Notes: generated from the letters alone by a model not told the origin. A DNA stretch of 43,031 nt from an uncultured Acidimicrobiaceae bacterium (GCA_937894805.1 CALAYR010000061.1:1-43031); one strand, 5' to 3'; counted from the stretch's first letter, positions 31,081-39,602 are shown. A program made the numbers and translations.

Positions 31081-31120
31081 ATACAAAAAAATAGGGGCGG
31101 GCTTGCGCCCGCCCCTATTT
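31081..31120 (-). terminator. Strong intrinsic terminator after hppA
   Basis: AAATAGGGGCGGGC-loop-GCCCGCCCCTATTT is a perfect 14-bp stem (31107-31120 with 31089-31102) with a 4-base loop. On the minus strand it is followed by an uninterrupted T run. It starts 22 bases past the hppA stop and is the clearest terminator in the window. Confidence 0.95.
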
Positions 31121-31141
31121 GATAAATCGACTACTGGTCGG

Positions 31142-33415
31142 CTATGACTGCAACGCCACGCTTGGAGAATCGGCCATTGATGCAGCGCCACGCTTAGAGA
31201 ACAAGATGGCACCGATAACTACAACGGTCGAAACAATCGCGATGGAGTAACGAGTTCCGCTGTTGTCCATGTTGGTAATAACCACGGGCAAAATCAACAG
31301 CGAGACCAGGTTCATCACCTTGATCAGCGGGTTCAACGCAGGACCGGCAGTGTCCTTGAAGGGGTCACCCACGGTGTCACCGATAACGGCGGCCTTGTGA
31401 ACTTCAGAACCCTTACCGCCACCGAAGCCGTCTTCGACGTACTTCTTCGCGTTGTCCCATGCGCCACCGGAGTTGCTCAAGGTGTTGGCCATGAGCTGAC
31501 CGGTAATGATCGAGACGGCCAAGAAGCCACCGAGAGCCATGTAACCGAGACCGAAGCCAACGGCGACGGGAGTCAAGATGGCCAGTACGGCTGGGGTGAA
31601 GAGCTCGCGCTGTGAAGCAGTGGTGCAGATCGCGATGACCTTGCCGTACTCAGGCTTCTCGGAGTAGTCCATGATGCCGGGGTGCTCGCGGAACTGGCGG
31701 CGCACTTCCTCCACCACGGTTCCGGCGGTGCGGCCTACGGCGCGAATCGCGAGTGCTGAGAACAAGAAGGCCACCGAACCACCGATGAGGGCAGCGATGA
31801 AGGTCTTGGGGTCAGCGATGTTGATTGGAATCTTGCTGAACACGTCACCAACAACACCGGTCTGCTGACCGATGGTCTCGATGAAGGAAGCGAAGAGTGC
31901 CACGGCAGCGATAACGGCCGAACCGATAGCCACACCCTTGGTGATGGCCTTGGTCGTGTTACCAACGGCGTCGAGGCTAACGAGAACCTTCTCAACGTCA
32001 CCTTCGAACTCACCGGCCATTTCGGCAATACCGGCCGAGTTGTCCGAAACGGGACCGAAGGAGTCTTCGGACACGATCATGCCGGCGGTCGACAAGAGGC
32101 CGATACCGATCAGTGAGACGTAGTAGAGCACTTGCTGTACGTCGCTACCACCGAGGGCAATCGCGGCGGCGAGGGCGGCGACAATCGACAGAGCGGCCCA
32201 GAAGGACGACTCGAGACCGAAGGCGATACCGCTCAGCACGGTGGTTGCGGGACCAGTCTTTGCGGACTCGGCGATTTCCTTCACTGGGGTCTTCTCCGTG
32301 GAGGTGAAGTACTCAGTAATGAAGGAAGCCAAGAGGGAGAGACCAACACCAGCGACAACGGCCAAGAAGACCTTGGTCGAGTGCACGTAGTAGTGCGCTA
32401 CGAACCAGGTGGCACCGATGGTGAGAATCGAGCTCAACCACACACCACGGTTAATGGGCTGCAACGCATTGCGGTCCTTGGCGCGTGACTTCACGAAGTA
32501 GATACCAACGATTGAGGCAATCACACCGATGGCGGGGATGATCAGCGGGAAGAGCACGCTGGTCGAGCTGTGAGTCGCTGAGTAGCCCAAGATGAGAGCG
32601 GCGATGATGGTGATGACGTAGGACTCGAAGAGGTCCGCGGCCATACCGGCACAGTCACCAACGTTGTCACCGACGTTGTCAGCGATGGTGGCGGCGTTAC
32701 GAGGGTCGTCTTCAGGAATTCCCGCTTCGACCTTGCCGACGAGGTCAGCACCGACGTCAGCGGCCTTGGTGAAGATTCCACCACCGACACGCATGAACAG
32801 CGCCAGGAGCGAGGCACCGAAGGCGAAGCCGACGAGCACCGTGGTGGCGGAGTTCTGGAAGATAAGGAAGATACCGGCGGCGCCGACGAGGCCGAGGCCC
32901 ACGCAGAGCAGACCAGTTACGGCACCGGTGCGGAAGGCGACCTTCAGTGCTTCGTCGGTACGGCCGGTGCGAACAGCAGCGGCGGCGGTACGAACGTTGC
33001 CTCGAACGGCGGTCGACATACCAATCAGACCAACGAGGCCCGAGAAGGTTGAACCGACGAGGAAGCAGATCACGCGGTAGAGACCGTTGGCTCCCTTGGT
33101 CATCTCCACCATGCCGTCAGGTCCAACGACCTCGGTACCGGTGAAGTAGATCAACGCGGCCAGTGGCACGACGATGACGGCGATGGTCTTGAACTGACGC
33201 GACAGGAACGCTTCGGCACCCTCTTGGATGGCCTTGGCGATTTCGCGCATCTTCTCGGAGCCTTGCTCAGCGGCGAGGACGCCCTTCATCAAGATCAGGC
33301 CGACAAGAATGCCGATTACGCCAGAGGCGAGGACGAGGTACAACCATGTCTTATCGGTGGACGAGAGGGCGAAGTTTTGATATCCGCCTTCTGCCAGATG
33401 AAGTAGTGGATTCAT
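31142..33415 (-). CDS. hppA: Membrane-bound H+-translocating pyrophosphatase
   Basis: A 757-residue integral membrane pump with about 16 membrane segments. It couples PPi hydrolysis to proton export. The catalytic loop Asp-Val-Gly-Ala-Asp-Leu-Val-Gly-Lys-Val-Glu (~222-232) and the acidic motifs Asp-Asp-Pro-Arg-Asn and Asp-Asn-Val-Gly-Asp-Asn-Val-Gly-Asp are intact, as is the C-terminal Gly-Asp-Thr-Val-Gly-Asp-Pro-Phe-Lys-Asp. The type-determining stretch reads Gly-Asn-Thr-Thr-Lys-Ala-Ile-Thr-Lys-Gly; Lys at this place marks the potassium-independent class. The ATG at 33415 has AAGGAG twelve bases upstream, somewhat far. It is a single-gene unit with an unusual leader and a strong terminator. 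Confidence 0.97.
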   Translation of the reverse strand: MNPLLHLAEGGYQNFALSSTDKTWLYLVLASGVIGILVGLILMKGVLAAEQGSEKMREIAKAIQEGAEAFLSRQFKTIAVIVVPLAALIYFTGTEVVGPDGMVEMTKGANGLYRVICFLVGSTFSGLVGLIGMSTAVRGNVRTAAAAVRTGRTDEALKVAFRTGAVTGLLCVGLGLVGAAGIFLIFQNSATTVLVGFAFGASLLALFMRVGGGIFTKAADVGADLVGKVEAGIPEDDPRNAATIADNVGDNVGDCAGMAADLFESYVITIIAALILGYSATHSSTSVLFPLIIPAIGVIASIVGIYFVKSRAKDRNALQPINRGVWLSSILTIGATWFVAHYYVHSTKVFLAVVAGVGLSLLASFITEYFTSTEKTPVKEIAESAKTGPATTVLSGIAFGLESSFWAALSIVAALAAAIALGGSDVQQVLYYVSLIGIGLLSTAGMIVSEDSFGPVSDNSAGIAEMAGEFEGDVEKVLVSLDAVGNTTKAITKGVAIGSAVIAAVALFASFIETIGQQTGVVGDVFSKIPINIADPKTFIAALIGGSVAFLFSALAIRAVGRTAGTVVEEVRRQFREHPGIMDYSEKPEYGKVIAICTTASQRELFTPAVLAILTPVAVGFGLGYMALGGFLAVSIITGQLMANTLSNSGGAWDNAKKYVEDGFGGGKGSEVHKAAVIGDTVGDPFKDTAGPALNPLIKVMNLVSLLILPVVITNMDNSGTRYSIAIVSTVVVIGAILFSKRGAASMADSPSVALQS

Positions 33416-33440
33416 ACTGGGTCGTTACTCCTTGGTAGGG

Positions 33441-33480
33441 GAACCGTAAAACGGTTCTTGTTGACCCAAAGTCGGGTCAA
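33441..33480. repeat. Two inverted repeats in the hppA leader
   Basis: GAACCGT-AAA-ACGGTTC (33441-33457, perfect 7-bp arms) and TTGACCC-AAAGTC-GGGTCAA (33461-33480, perfect 7-bp arms) stand side by side upstream of hppA. Neither has a T tract, so they are not clear terminators for the transporter gene upstream. They may be operators or leader-RNA hairpins. Confidence 0.6.
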
Positions 33481-33522
33481 GCCGGTAAAAAACTAGTCCG
33501 AATCAAGACAGAAACGGCGTAT

Positions 33523-35898
33523 TTACCCCTCTTCGGAGCTAGCACCCGCCACAATCTCGTATTCGGGGTTCATAATCACCGCTTCACGGTTAAAAGAGGT
33601 GACTGTTCCCGAGACCAGCAGGCGAACGCCGCGCTCCAGGCCCGGCACGAGGTCACGGCCCTGGAAGACCAGTTTGATGGAGCCCGTGGAGTCAGAGAGC
33701 AGGCAGGACATCGACTGACCGTTGGCACTTTTTTCGACCGTGATCGACTTCACGCGACCCGCCAACTTGGCTTTTTGACGCAAGGTAACGGCGCCGATCT
33801 CGCCAGCGTGTGCTTCGGAGCGCCGTGAATCGAGAATCTCGTCGGCCTCCAGGTGAGCCTCTTCGCGATGACCACCGCGCACTACAACGTCAGCCGACGG
33901 GGCGTCAACGGACTGGGCTGTGGGGACCACGGTCTTCATGCGGTAGGGAACAATTGTCGCCGCGGTGCGGGGCACGTGCATGACGGCCGAAGCGATCGTG
34001 TCGGCCGTCCGGTCGTGAAGTAGACGCTGGATGCGGGAAGTAAATCCTCGGCGAGGCAAAATCACCATGGCGAAGACCTTGGGGTCACGGACCATGTCGG
34101 AAACGACTTCGAGGGCAGCGCGGTCAACCCGGCGGTCTTCGCACTCCATAATTTCGAGCGGGATCGAAGACGAGGCCGACTCGTGGCGGCCCCAACGCTC
34201 TTCCAGCGTCTTGGTGACGGCCGGGTCGATGTCAAAGTGAATCGCACGAATGGTTGAAGAGCTCAACGTCTTGCAGTAGGCGAGGGCTCGCTCTGTGGCC
34301 AAGTCGTACTGATCGACAAAAACCACGATGCGGTTGTGAGAAGTCGTCAACGTCCCGGCGCCGCTGCCAGACTCGAAGGCCTCTTCTTCGAGGGTGTACT
34401 GCTTGTTGAGGTGAATCAGGCCCCAGAACATGAAGGGGGCGGTGCAGACCACCATCCAGGCACCTTCGCCAAACTTCACGACACCGAAGATCAATGCAAC
34501 GACGAAACAGGTGAACGAAGACAGGCCGTTGACAACAAAGCCCAACTTCCAACGCTTCGCTCGCATCGTCCAGTGGCGCTTGGCCATGCCGGCCCCGGCC
34601 ATTGTGAAGGCCGTGAAGACACCAATGGCGTAGAGGGCAATCAGACCATTGACGCTGGCGTTGAAGATGACAATCAAAAACAGAGCGCTCGCGCCCAACC
34701 AGATGATGCCGGTCGAGAAGGCCAGACGGTGACCACGCTTGGTGAGTTGGCGCGGGAGATACTTGTCGGTGGCGACGAAGTTGACGAGGAACGGGAAGCC
34801 ATTAAAGGCCGTGTTGGCGCCGGTGTAGAGAATCGCCACGGTGGCGAGCTGCACCAGAAGATAAATGATGTGGCCAAAACCCTGGGTTCCGAAGACGGCA
34901 GCAACTTCTTGGGAGACCACCGTGGGCGATCCGGCGGCGTACGGCAACGCGTGCGTCCAGGTCGCCAGGAGGGTGGTGCCAATAAGTAGGAAGCTCAAGA
35001 TGCCAGCCATGATCAACATGACCTTGCGGGCGTTATGGGCCTCGGGCCGCTTGAAACCAGAGACTGAGTCTGAGATGGCTTCGAGGCCGGTGAGCGACGA
35101 ACCACCGTTGGCGTACGCGCGCAGCAAGGTCAAGAACGCGACGCCGAACAAGAAGCCGTGCCCTTGAGTACCGAGGTGACCACCGACGAGGAGGTCGGCC
35201 GCGGGCTGCTTAACGAACTCGAGTGAGCCTGAGAAGTGCTTGTAGAGGCCCACGAAAATTGTCAGCGACATCATGGCGATGAAGAAGTATGACGGGAAGG
35301 CGAAGAAGGCCCCGGCCTCCTTCAACCCGCGCAAGTTGACATAAATCAGAACTAAAACTACGGCCACCGTGATCCACAACGTGTAGGGCAGCAACGTGGG
35401 GAAGGCACTCGTCATCGCCGCGGTGCCGGCCGAGCTCTGGACGGCGACGGTCACGATGTAATCAATCAGCAGTGCCACGGCCGTGATCTGTGCGGTCTTG
35501 GGACCGAAATTGTCACGAGTGACGATGTAGCTACCACCCTTGATGGAGTACGCGCCGATGACGTCGAGGTAACTCAGGGTCACCAAAACCAAGACGCCCA
35601 AGATGACGAACATGATGGGCACGAGCAGCGAGAAGGCGGCCAGACCGATGGCCGGTGTGAGCTGGGTCAAGATCTGCTCGGCACCGTAGGACGACGACGA
35701 GATGCAGTCAGGTGCAAGCACGCCCAACGCAATCGGATTGTTCAGTCGCTCACCCTTAAGTTGCTCCGATACGTACGGCTCACCCAAGAACTTGCGCTTC
35801 AGGCGATAGCCCAGCGTTTCGGGGTAGAAGGTGCGAGTATCGGCGTGCGAGGTGAGGACCGGAGAGTTGTGACGAATCTGTTCACCGGCGTTATCCAC
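33523..35898 (-). CDS. KimA-like APC-family potassium importer fused to a C-terminal OB-fold
   Basis: A 791-residue protein. Residues ~35-500 form a 12-segment APC permease that follows B. subtilis KimA closely: Asp-Cys-Ile-Ser-Ser-Ser-Ser-Tyr-Gly-Ala-Glu-Gln-Ile-Leu, Gly-Gly-Ser-Tyr-Ile-Val, Ser-Ser-Leu-Thr-Gly-Leu-Glu-Ala-Ile-Ser and Asn-Thr-Ala-Phe-Asn-Gly-Phe-Pro. KimA is a high-affinity proton-coupled K+ importer. A cytosolic universal-stress-like domain covers ~510-650. The last ~80 residues are an OB-fold (Ala-Gly-Arg-Val-Lys-Ser-Ile-Thr-Val ... Arg-Leu-Leu-Val-Ser-Gly-Thr-Val) like the stand-alone neighbour Rv2694c in M. tuberculosis. The GTG at 35898 is preferred because TAGGAT lies seven bases upstream; an ATG at 35907 would add three residues. 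It is divergent from two TrkA genes. Confidence 0.88.
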   Translation of the reverse strand: MDNAGEQIRHNSPVLTSHADTRTFYPETLGYRLKRKFLGEPYVSEQLKGERLNNPIALGVLAPDCISSSSYGAEQILTQLTPAIGLAAFSLLVPIMFVILGVLVLVTLSYLDVIGAYSIKGGSYIVTRDNFGPKTAQITAVALLIDYIVTVAVQSSAGTAAMTSAFPTLLPYTLWITVAVVLVLIYVNLRGLKEAGAFFAFPSYFFIAMMSLTIFVGLYKHFSGSLEFVKQPAADLLVGGHLGTQGHGFLFGVAFLTLLRAYANGGSSLTGLEAISDSVSGFKRPEAHNARKVMLIMAGILSFLLIGTTLLATWTHALPYAAGSPTVVSQEVAAVFGTQGFGHIIYLLVQLATVAILYTGANTAFNGFPFLVNFVATDKYLPRQLTKRGHRLAFSTGIIWLGASALFLIVIFNASVNGLIALYAIGVFTAFTMAGAGMAKRHWTMRAKRWKLGFVVNGLSSFTCFVVALIFGVVKFGEGAWMVVCTAPFMFWGLIHLNKQYTLEEEAFESGSGAGTLTTSHNRIVVFVDQYDLATERALAYCKTLSSSTIRAIHFDIDPAVTKTLEERWGRHESASSSIPLEIMECEDRRVDRAALEVVSDMVRDPKVFAMVILPRRGFTSRIQRLLHDRTADTIASAVMHVPRTAATIVPYRMKTVVPTAQSVDAPSADVVVRGGHREEAHLEADEILDSRRSEAHAGEIGAVTLRQKAKLAGRVKSITVEKSANGQSMSCLLSDSTGSIKLVFQGRDLVPGLERGVRLLVSGTVTSFNREAVIMNPEYEIVAGASSEEG

Positions 35899-35905
35899 GT
35901 TCCGC

Positions 35906-35911
35906 ATCCTA
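35906..35911 (-). promoter_or_regulatory. Candidate -10 (TAGGAT) for leaderless kimA-like mRNA
   Basis: TAGGAT ends 7 bases before the GTG at 35898 and is the same hexamer as in the zinc-transporter promoter. With no leader there is no room for a c-di-AMP riboswitch of the ydaO type. Confidence 0.42.
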
Positions 35912-35926
35912 CGACTCAGCAATAAC

Positions 35927-35938
35927 TTTCTCGAGAAA
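35927..35938. promoter_or_regulatory. Palindrome between the KimA-like and TrkA genes
   Basis: TTTCTCGAGAAA is a perfect 12-base palindrome in the divergent promoter region; with flanks it reaches 9 of 10 paired positions over 20 bases. It would suit a dimeric regulator controlling both potassium units. Confidence 0.45.
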
Positions 35939-35975
35939 CTTGCATTTACTGACGCGAAGTGGTGAGATGAACCTC

Positions 35976-36632
35976 GTGCATATTGTCGTCGTAGGTTGTG
36001 GTCGCGTTGGGAGCGATCTCGCCACCCAACTTTCCGAGGATGGTCACAGTGTGGCCATTATCGACAAGAACGCAGAGTCCTTCCGTCGCTTGGGCGAAAG
36101 CTTCAACGGCAAGCGCATCGTCGGATCCGGTTTTGACCGCAACGTCTTAAGTCAGGCTGGGGCTGGTGAGGCGCAGGCATTCGCAGCCGTCACCAACGGT
36201 GACAACACCAACATTCTTTGTGCTCGCATCGCTCAGAGCACCTACGCAATCAAGGACGTGGTTGCTCGTATTTACGACCCCCAGCGGGCCGCGATCTACC
36301 AACGCCTCGGTATTCCTACCGTGGCTACTGTTACGTGGACCACGAGCCAGGTCAAGCGCTGGCTCCTCAACGAAGATGAGACAATCGCTTGGACCGATGA
36401 TTCGGCCAGCGTTATGGTCCTCGAACGCTTCTTGCCTGACGCCCTCGCCGGCAAGCCAGTACAGCAGCTCAACGTTGGCAATGACATTCGCGTTGTCGCC
36501 GTTGTTCGGGGTAGTCAAGGTCGTCTCGACATCGACGGCCTCTACGGCCAAGAAGACGACAAGGTGCTCTTCATGGTCACTCCCGAAGGTGCCCGTCAGC
36601 TCAACTCAGTTCTCGGGATCGGCCAATCATGA
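35976..36632 (+). CDS. ceoB: TrkA-type potassium uptake regulator, first copy (CeoB-like)
   Basis: A 218-residue protein with an N-terminal NAD-binding RCK domain (Ile-Val-Val-Val-Gly-Cys-Gly-Arg-Val-Gly-Ser-Asp-Leu-Ala) and a C-terminal TrkA_C domain from ~135. TrkA proteins gate K+ transporters in response to nucleotides. The GTG at 35976 is chosen because the protein then begins as TrkA usually does and GGTGAG lies nine bases upstream; an ATG at 35967 is an alternative. It overlaps the second trkA by four bases (ATGA). M. tuberculosis has the same pair (ceoB-ceoC) beside an APC permease. Confidence 0.9.
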   Translation: MHIVVVGCGRVGSDLATQLSEDGHSVAIIDKNAESFRRLGESFNGKRIVGSGFDRNVLSQAGAGEAQAFAAVTNGDNTNILCARIAQSTYAIKDVVARIYDPQRAAIYQRLGIPTVATVTWTTSQVKRWLLNEDETIAWTDDSASVMVLERFLPDALAGKPVQQLNVGNDIRVVAVVRGSQGRLDIDGLYGQEDDKVLFMVTPEGARQLNSVLGIGQS

Positions 36633-37306
36633 AGGTAGTTATCGCGGGTGGAGGATCGGTCGGAACGGCTATTGCCACTGACCTCGCTGAGCGTCATCAC
36701 GACATCGTGTTGATTGAACAGCGACTCGATGCCGTGACCAAACTGCGCGACCTACTCCAGTTCCCCAATATTCGTATCGAGCACGGAGATGCCTGCGAAG
36801 TCAAGGCCCTTAACCGCGCCGACATCAGTGGATACGACGTCATGATTGCCGCCACCGGTGATGACGAAGACAACCTTGTCGTTAGCTGGCTCGCTCGCAC
36901 CCACCTCGGTATCACGCGCGTGATTGCTCGTGTTAACAACTCGCGTAACGAATGGCTCTTCGATGAGAACTGGGGCGTGGATGTCAAGGTCTCCATCCCA
37001 ACGCTGATTACGTCGCTCGTGGACGAGTTCGTAGAAGTCGGTGCCGTCGTGCCCATCATGGACGTAGCTCAGGGCTCTATGGAGATGGTCGAAGTAACTC
37101 TCGACAGTGACGCTCCCGTCATCTTGAACAACTCCACTCTGGATGAGATTGCACTCCCCGACGTGGCCAAGGTTGTGGCCATCGTCCGTGACGAGATGCC
37201 TCTCTCCCCTTCGCCTTCGACCACCTTTCAAGAGCACGACCATGTTTTGCTCTTGGTTAAGAAGGGCGAACACGGTTGTCTGAACGGGATATTCACCGCC
37301 CAATAA
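36629..37306 (+). CDS. ceoC: TrkA-type potassium uptake regulator, second copy (CeoC-like)
   Basis: A 225-residue RCK protein: Val-Val-Ile-Ala-Gly-Gly-Gly-Ser-Val-Gly-Thr-Ala-Ile-Ala at the N-terminus, the acidic end of the second strand (Leu-Ile-Glu-Gln, for NAD ribose), Ala-Ala-Thr-Gly-Asp-Asp-Glu-Asp-Asn and a TrkA_C domain from ~140. It is co-translated with the first copy, so the two probably form a hetero-oligomeric ring on a membrane transporter. No TrkH/TrkG pore gene is in the window; the divergent KimA-like permease is the evident partner. Confidence 0.92.
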   Translation: MKVVIAGGGSVGTAIATDLAERHHDIVLIEQRLDAVTKLRDLLQFPNIRIEHGDACEVKALNRADISGYDVMIAATGDDEDNLVVSWLARTHLGITRVIARVNNSRNEWLFDENWGVDVKVSIPTLITSLVDEFVEVGAVVPIMDVAQGSMEMVEVTLDSDAPVILNNSTLDEIALPDVAKVVAIVRDEMPLSPSPSTTFQEHDHVLLLVKKGEHGCLNGIFTAQ

Positions 37307-37323
37307 CCGACGAGCCACTCGCC

Positions 37324-37329
37324 TACCAT
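37324..37329 (+). promoter_or_regulatory. Candidate -10 (TACCAT) for leaderless HAD hydrolase mRNA
   Basis: TACCAT ends 6 bases before the ATG at 37336 and stands within the 29-base gap after the second TrkA gene. Confidence 0.38.
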
Positions 37330-37335
37330 TCGAGT

Positions 37336-38112
37336 ATGCGCGCGGCCTTCTTCGATCTCGACAAGACCGTTATTGCCAAAACTTCCGTCGTGGCCCTCGG
37401 CCCGCAATTGCACGCTCGTGGTTTCATTCGTCGACGCACATTGGTGCGAGCCGTCGTAGGTCAGTTGATGTTCCTCTGGTTCGGCGCGGACCAGAACAAG
37501 ATGGAAAAAATTCGACGCGACATGCTCAAGATTGCCAAGGGCTGGAACCGCAACGACGTGCGGCAACTCGTCACCGAAACACTGCACGACGTCATCGAGC
37601 CGCTGATCTACCGCGAAGCACTGGAACTGATCGATTACCACCGATCGCAAGGCGACGAAGTCTGGATTGTTAGTTCTTCACCAGCCGAAATTGTGGAGCC
37701 CTTCGCCGACATCGTTGGTGCGAACGGCGCCATTGCCTCTCGGGGCAAAGTCGACGACATGGATCGCTACACCGGTGAGCTGGAGTTCTTCTGCCAGGGG
37801 GCCAACAAGGCCGTGGCGATGCGCGAACTCGCTGCCGAGCGGGGTATCGACCTCGCCGAATCATCGGCCTACTCGGACTCGGAGACCGATGTGCCCATGT
37901 TGGAAGTCGTGGGTCACCCCTTTGCCGTTAATCCCGACCGGACGTTGACCAAGATTGCCCACGAGCGGGAGTGGCCGACGCTGATCTTCGATCACCCGGT
38001 TCGGGCCACCAGTCGCCGCGCACCCAGCACACCATTCGCGGTGGGTATGGCGGTGTTGGCAGTAGCGGCTCTTTTGGGTCGCTCGAAGTTCAAGAGCAAG
38101 ACGCTCTCGTAA
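37336..38112 (+). CDS. HAD-IB family phosphatase (SerB-like) with C-terminal hydrophobic segment
   Basis: A 258-residue HAD-superfamily hydrolase. Motif I is Phe-Phe-Asp-Leu-Asp-Lys-Thr-Val (5-12, nucleophile Asp7), motif II Ile-Val-Ser-Ser-Ser-Pro, motif III the Lys in Gly-Ala-Asn-Lys-Ala, and motif IV Tyr-Ser-Asp-Ser-Glu-Thr-Asp. A helical cap follows motif I. This subfamily includes phosphoserine phosphatase-like and lipid-associated phosphatases; the substrate is not evident. The last ~30 residues hold one hydrophobic stretch (Ala-Val-Gly-Met-Ala-Val-Leu-Ala-Val-Ala-Ala-Leu-Leu) that may attach it to the membrane. The ATG at 37336 is preferred; an in-frame start at 37276 would overlap the trkA gene. 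Its stop abuts the convergent sigma gene (TAATTA). Confidence 0.88.
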   Translation: MRAAFFDLDKTVIAKTSVVALGPQLHARGFIRRRTLVRAVVGQLMFLWFGADQNKMEKIRRDMLKIAKGWNRNDVRQLVTETLHDVIEPLIYREALELIDYHRSQGDEVWIVSSSPAEIVEPFADIVGANGAIASRGKVDDMDRYTGELEFFCQGANKAVAMRELAAERGIDLAESSAYSDSETDVPMLEVVGHPFAVNPDRTLTKIAHEREWPTLIFDHPVRATSRRAPSTPFAVGMAVLAVAALLGRSKFKSKTLS

Positions 38113-39555
38113 TTAGGCGAGCAGGTCGCGCCAGCCCATATCGACGGCGGGGTGACGAAGCTTGCTCATCGCGCGTGACTCAATCTGGCGAATCCGCTCG
38201 CGCGTCAGACCCAGTTCGGCACCAACATCTTCGAGGGTGCGCTGCGGCATGCCACCGAGGCCGTAACGCATGCGCAGAATCTGACGCTCGCGTTCGTCAA
38301 GAACCTGAAGGCCTCGCTCGATCTCCTGCGGGATAAGCGACTCGGCCGCTACCTCGTAGGGAGATGAAACCGAGCGGTCCTCAATAACGTCACCGAGTTC
38401 GGCGTCACCGTCTTCTCGGAGTGGCTCCGACAGTGATACGGGATCATTCGAGAATCGGAGTGCTTCGCGCAACTTCTGACAGCGGTTCGGGCACTCTTCA
38501 CCCTTCTCGCCATTCTTCGGTGCCTTAGGACAGAAGGAACGCGCGGCACCGCGGATTGGTGCGAGGTCCTCATCATCAAAGTTCAGTTCGTCGTCGGCAC
38601 CCTTGGGCTTCTTCGATGCTTTTTCGGCACGCTCGGTCCGCGACTTCTCTTCGGCCTGCTTGGCCTTCTCCGGAGTCCACTCGACCATGTCGGTGTCCCA
38701 GCAGAGTTCCACCATGGTCGGCGGGCGGCCGAAGTGGATTTCGAGGCGAGTCTTGGCCTTCTGTACGCGGGCCAACGTGTCACCGGCGTGTACGGGGAGG
38801 CGAATGGTTCGACCAGTGTTGGCGATACCACGCGTAATTGATTGACGAATCCACCAGGTGGCGTAGGTCGAGAATTTGAAACCCTTGCGGTAGTCGAACT
38901 TCTCAACGGCGTGCATCAAACCGAAGTTGCCTTCCTGGATCAAGTCCTGGAGAGGCAGACCGGAGGCCTGGTACTTCTTCGCGATTGAAACGACGAGGCG
39001 GAGGTTCGACGTGACGAACTCCTCCTGAGCATTTTCGCCCCGCTTGGCGAGCATCTTCATCGCCTGGAGCTCACGAGGGGCGAGCTTGACGAGACGAGCT
39101 TCCTTGGAGACGGCCTTGCCCTTTTTAATGAGGTCCAACTTGGAGAGCATCGTGCGAAAGAGGGGGTGCAGAATGCTGGGAATTTCGTAGACGGCGTAGT
39201 CAAACGAACTGGCGGTCGACTTACCATCGGCCGACTCGCTGAGATCAAGGTCCTCAGATATTTCGCGCAAAGCCACCAGGGCGTCAGCGGTCAACGCGTC
39301 AATAGAACCTTTTTCTGTGTTCAACGTCAGAAGTTCCACGGCCAGTTTCCCGTACCCGTGAATCTTCGCGAGCCGAACTTCGCCTTCCTTCGTCAACAAC
39401 GTGTACTGACCGATACCGGTCAAATACGTACGTACGCCATCTTCGTCGTCGCGGTCTATGCGGTCTTTAACCAACTTGCCATTCCCCTTAAGCAATAAAA
39501 CTTCAAACGTTCTACCGGTTTTTCGAAGCGTTTTGCCCGATACTTGGAAATTCAC
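38113..39555 (-). CDS. Principal-type sigma-70 factor with a Cys/Lys-rich insertion in region 3
   Basis: A 480-residue sigma factor. Region 1.2 is at ~39-75, followed by a ~100-residue non-conserved segment. Region 2 (175-256) has the -10-reading Tyr-Ala-Thr-Trp-Trp-Ile-Arg-Gln-Ser-Ile-Thr-Arg. Region 3 starts at ~257. Region 4 (~405-475) has the intact recognition helix Thr-Arg-Glu-Arg-Ile-Arg-Gln-Ile-Glu and ends Lys-Leu-Arg-His-Pro. Between Trp-Thr-Pro-Glu-Lys (~293-297) and Asn-Asp-Pro-Val-Ser-Leu-Ser (~370-376) there are about 60 extra residues, rich in Lys and acidic residues and with C342, C355 and C359 (plus C285 before). No long region 1.1 is seen. The GTG at 39555 is tentative; a TTG following AAGGGG ~28 codons later is possible. 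It is the third gene of a sigma cluster. Confidence 0.88.
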   Translation of the reverse strand: MNFQVSGKTLRKTGRTFEVLLLKGNGKLVKDRIDRDDEDGVRTYLTGIGQYTLLTKEGEVRLAKIHGYGKLAVELLTLNTEKGSIDALTADALVALREISEDLDLSESADGKSTASSFDYAVYEIPSILHPLFRTMLSKLDLIKKGKAVSKEARLVKLAPRELQAMKMLAKRGENAQEEFVTSNLRLVVSIAKKYQASGLPLQDLIQEGNFGLMHAVEKFDYRKGFKFSTYATWWIRQSITRGIANTGRTIRLPVHAGDTLARVQKAKTRLEIHFGRPPTMVELCWDTDMVEWTPEKAKQAEEKSRTERAEKASKKPKGADDELNFDDEDLAPIRGAARSFCPKAPKNGEKGEECPNRCQKLREALRFSNDPVSLSEPLREDGDAELGDVIEDRSVSSPYEVAAESLIPQEIERGLQVLDERERQILRMRYGLGGMPQRTLEDVGAELGLTRERIRQIESRAMSKLRHPAVDMGWRDLLA

Positions 39556-39602
39556 GCAAACGAACGCACTTAATTACATACTGGGCCCTAGGTGTAACCC
39601 GA

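Noticed and set aside
35899..35975. c-di-AMP (ydaO-type) riboswitch before the KimA-like gene
   Set aside because: The intergenic space is under 80 bases and the likely transcript is leaderless; none of the riboswitch's conserved segments is seen.
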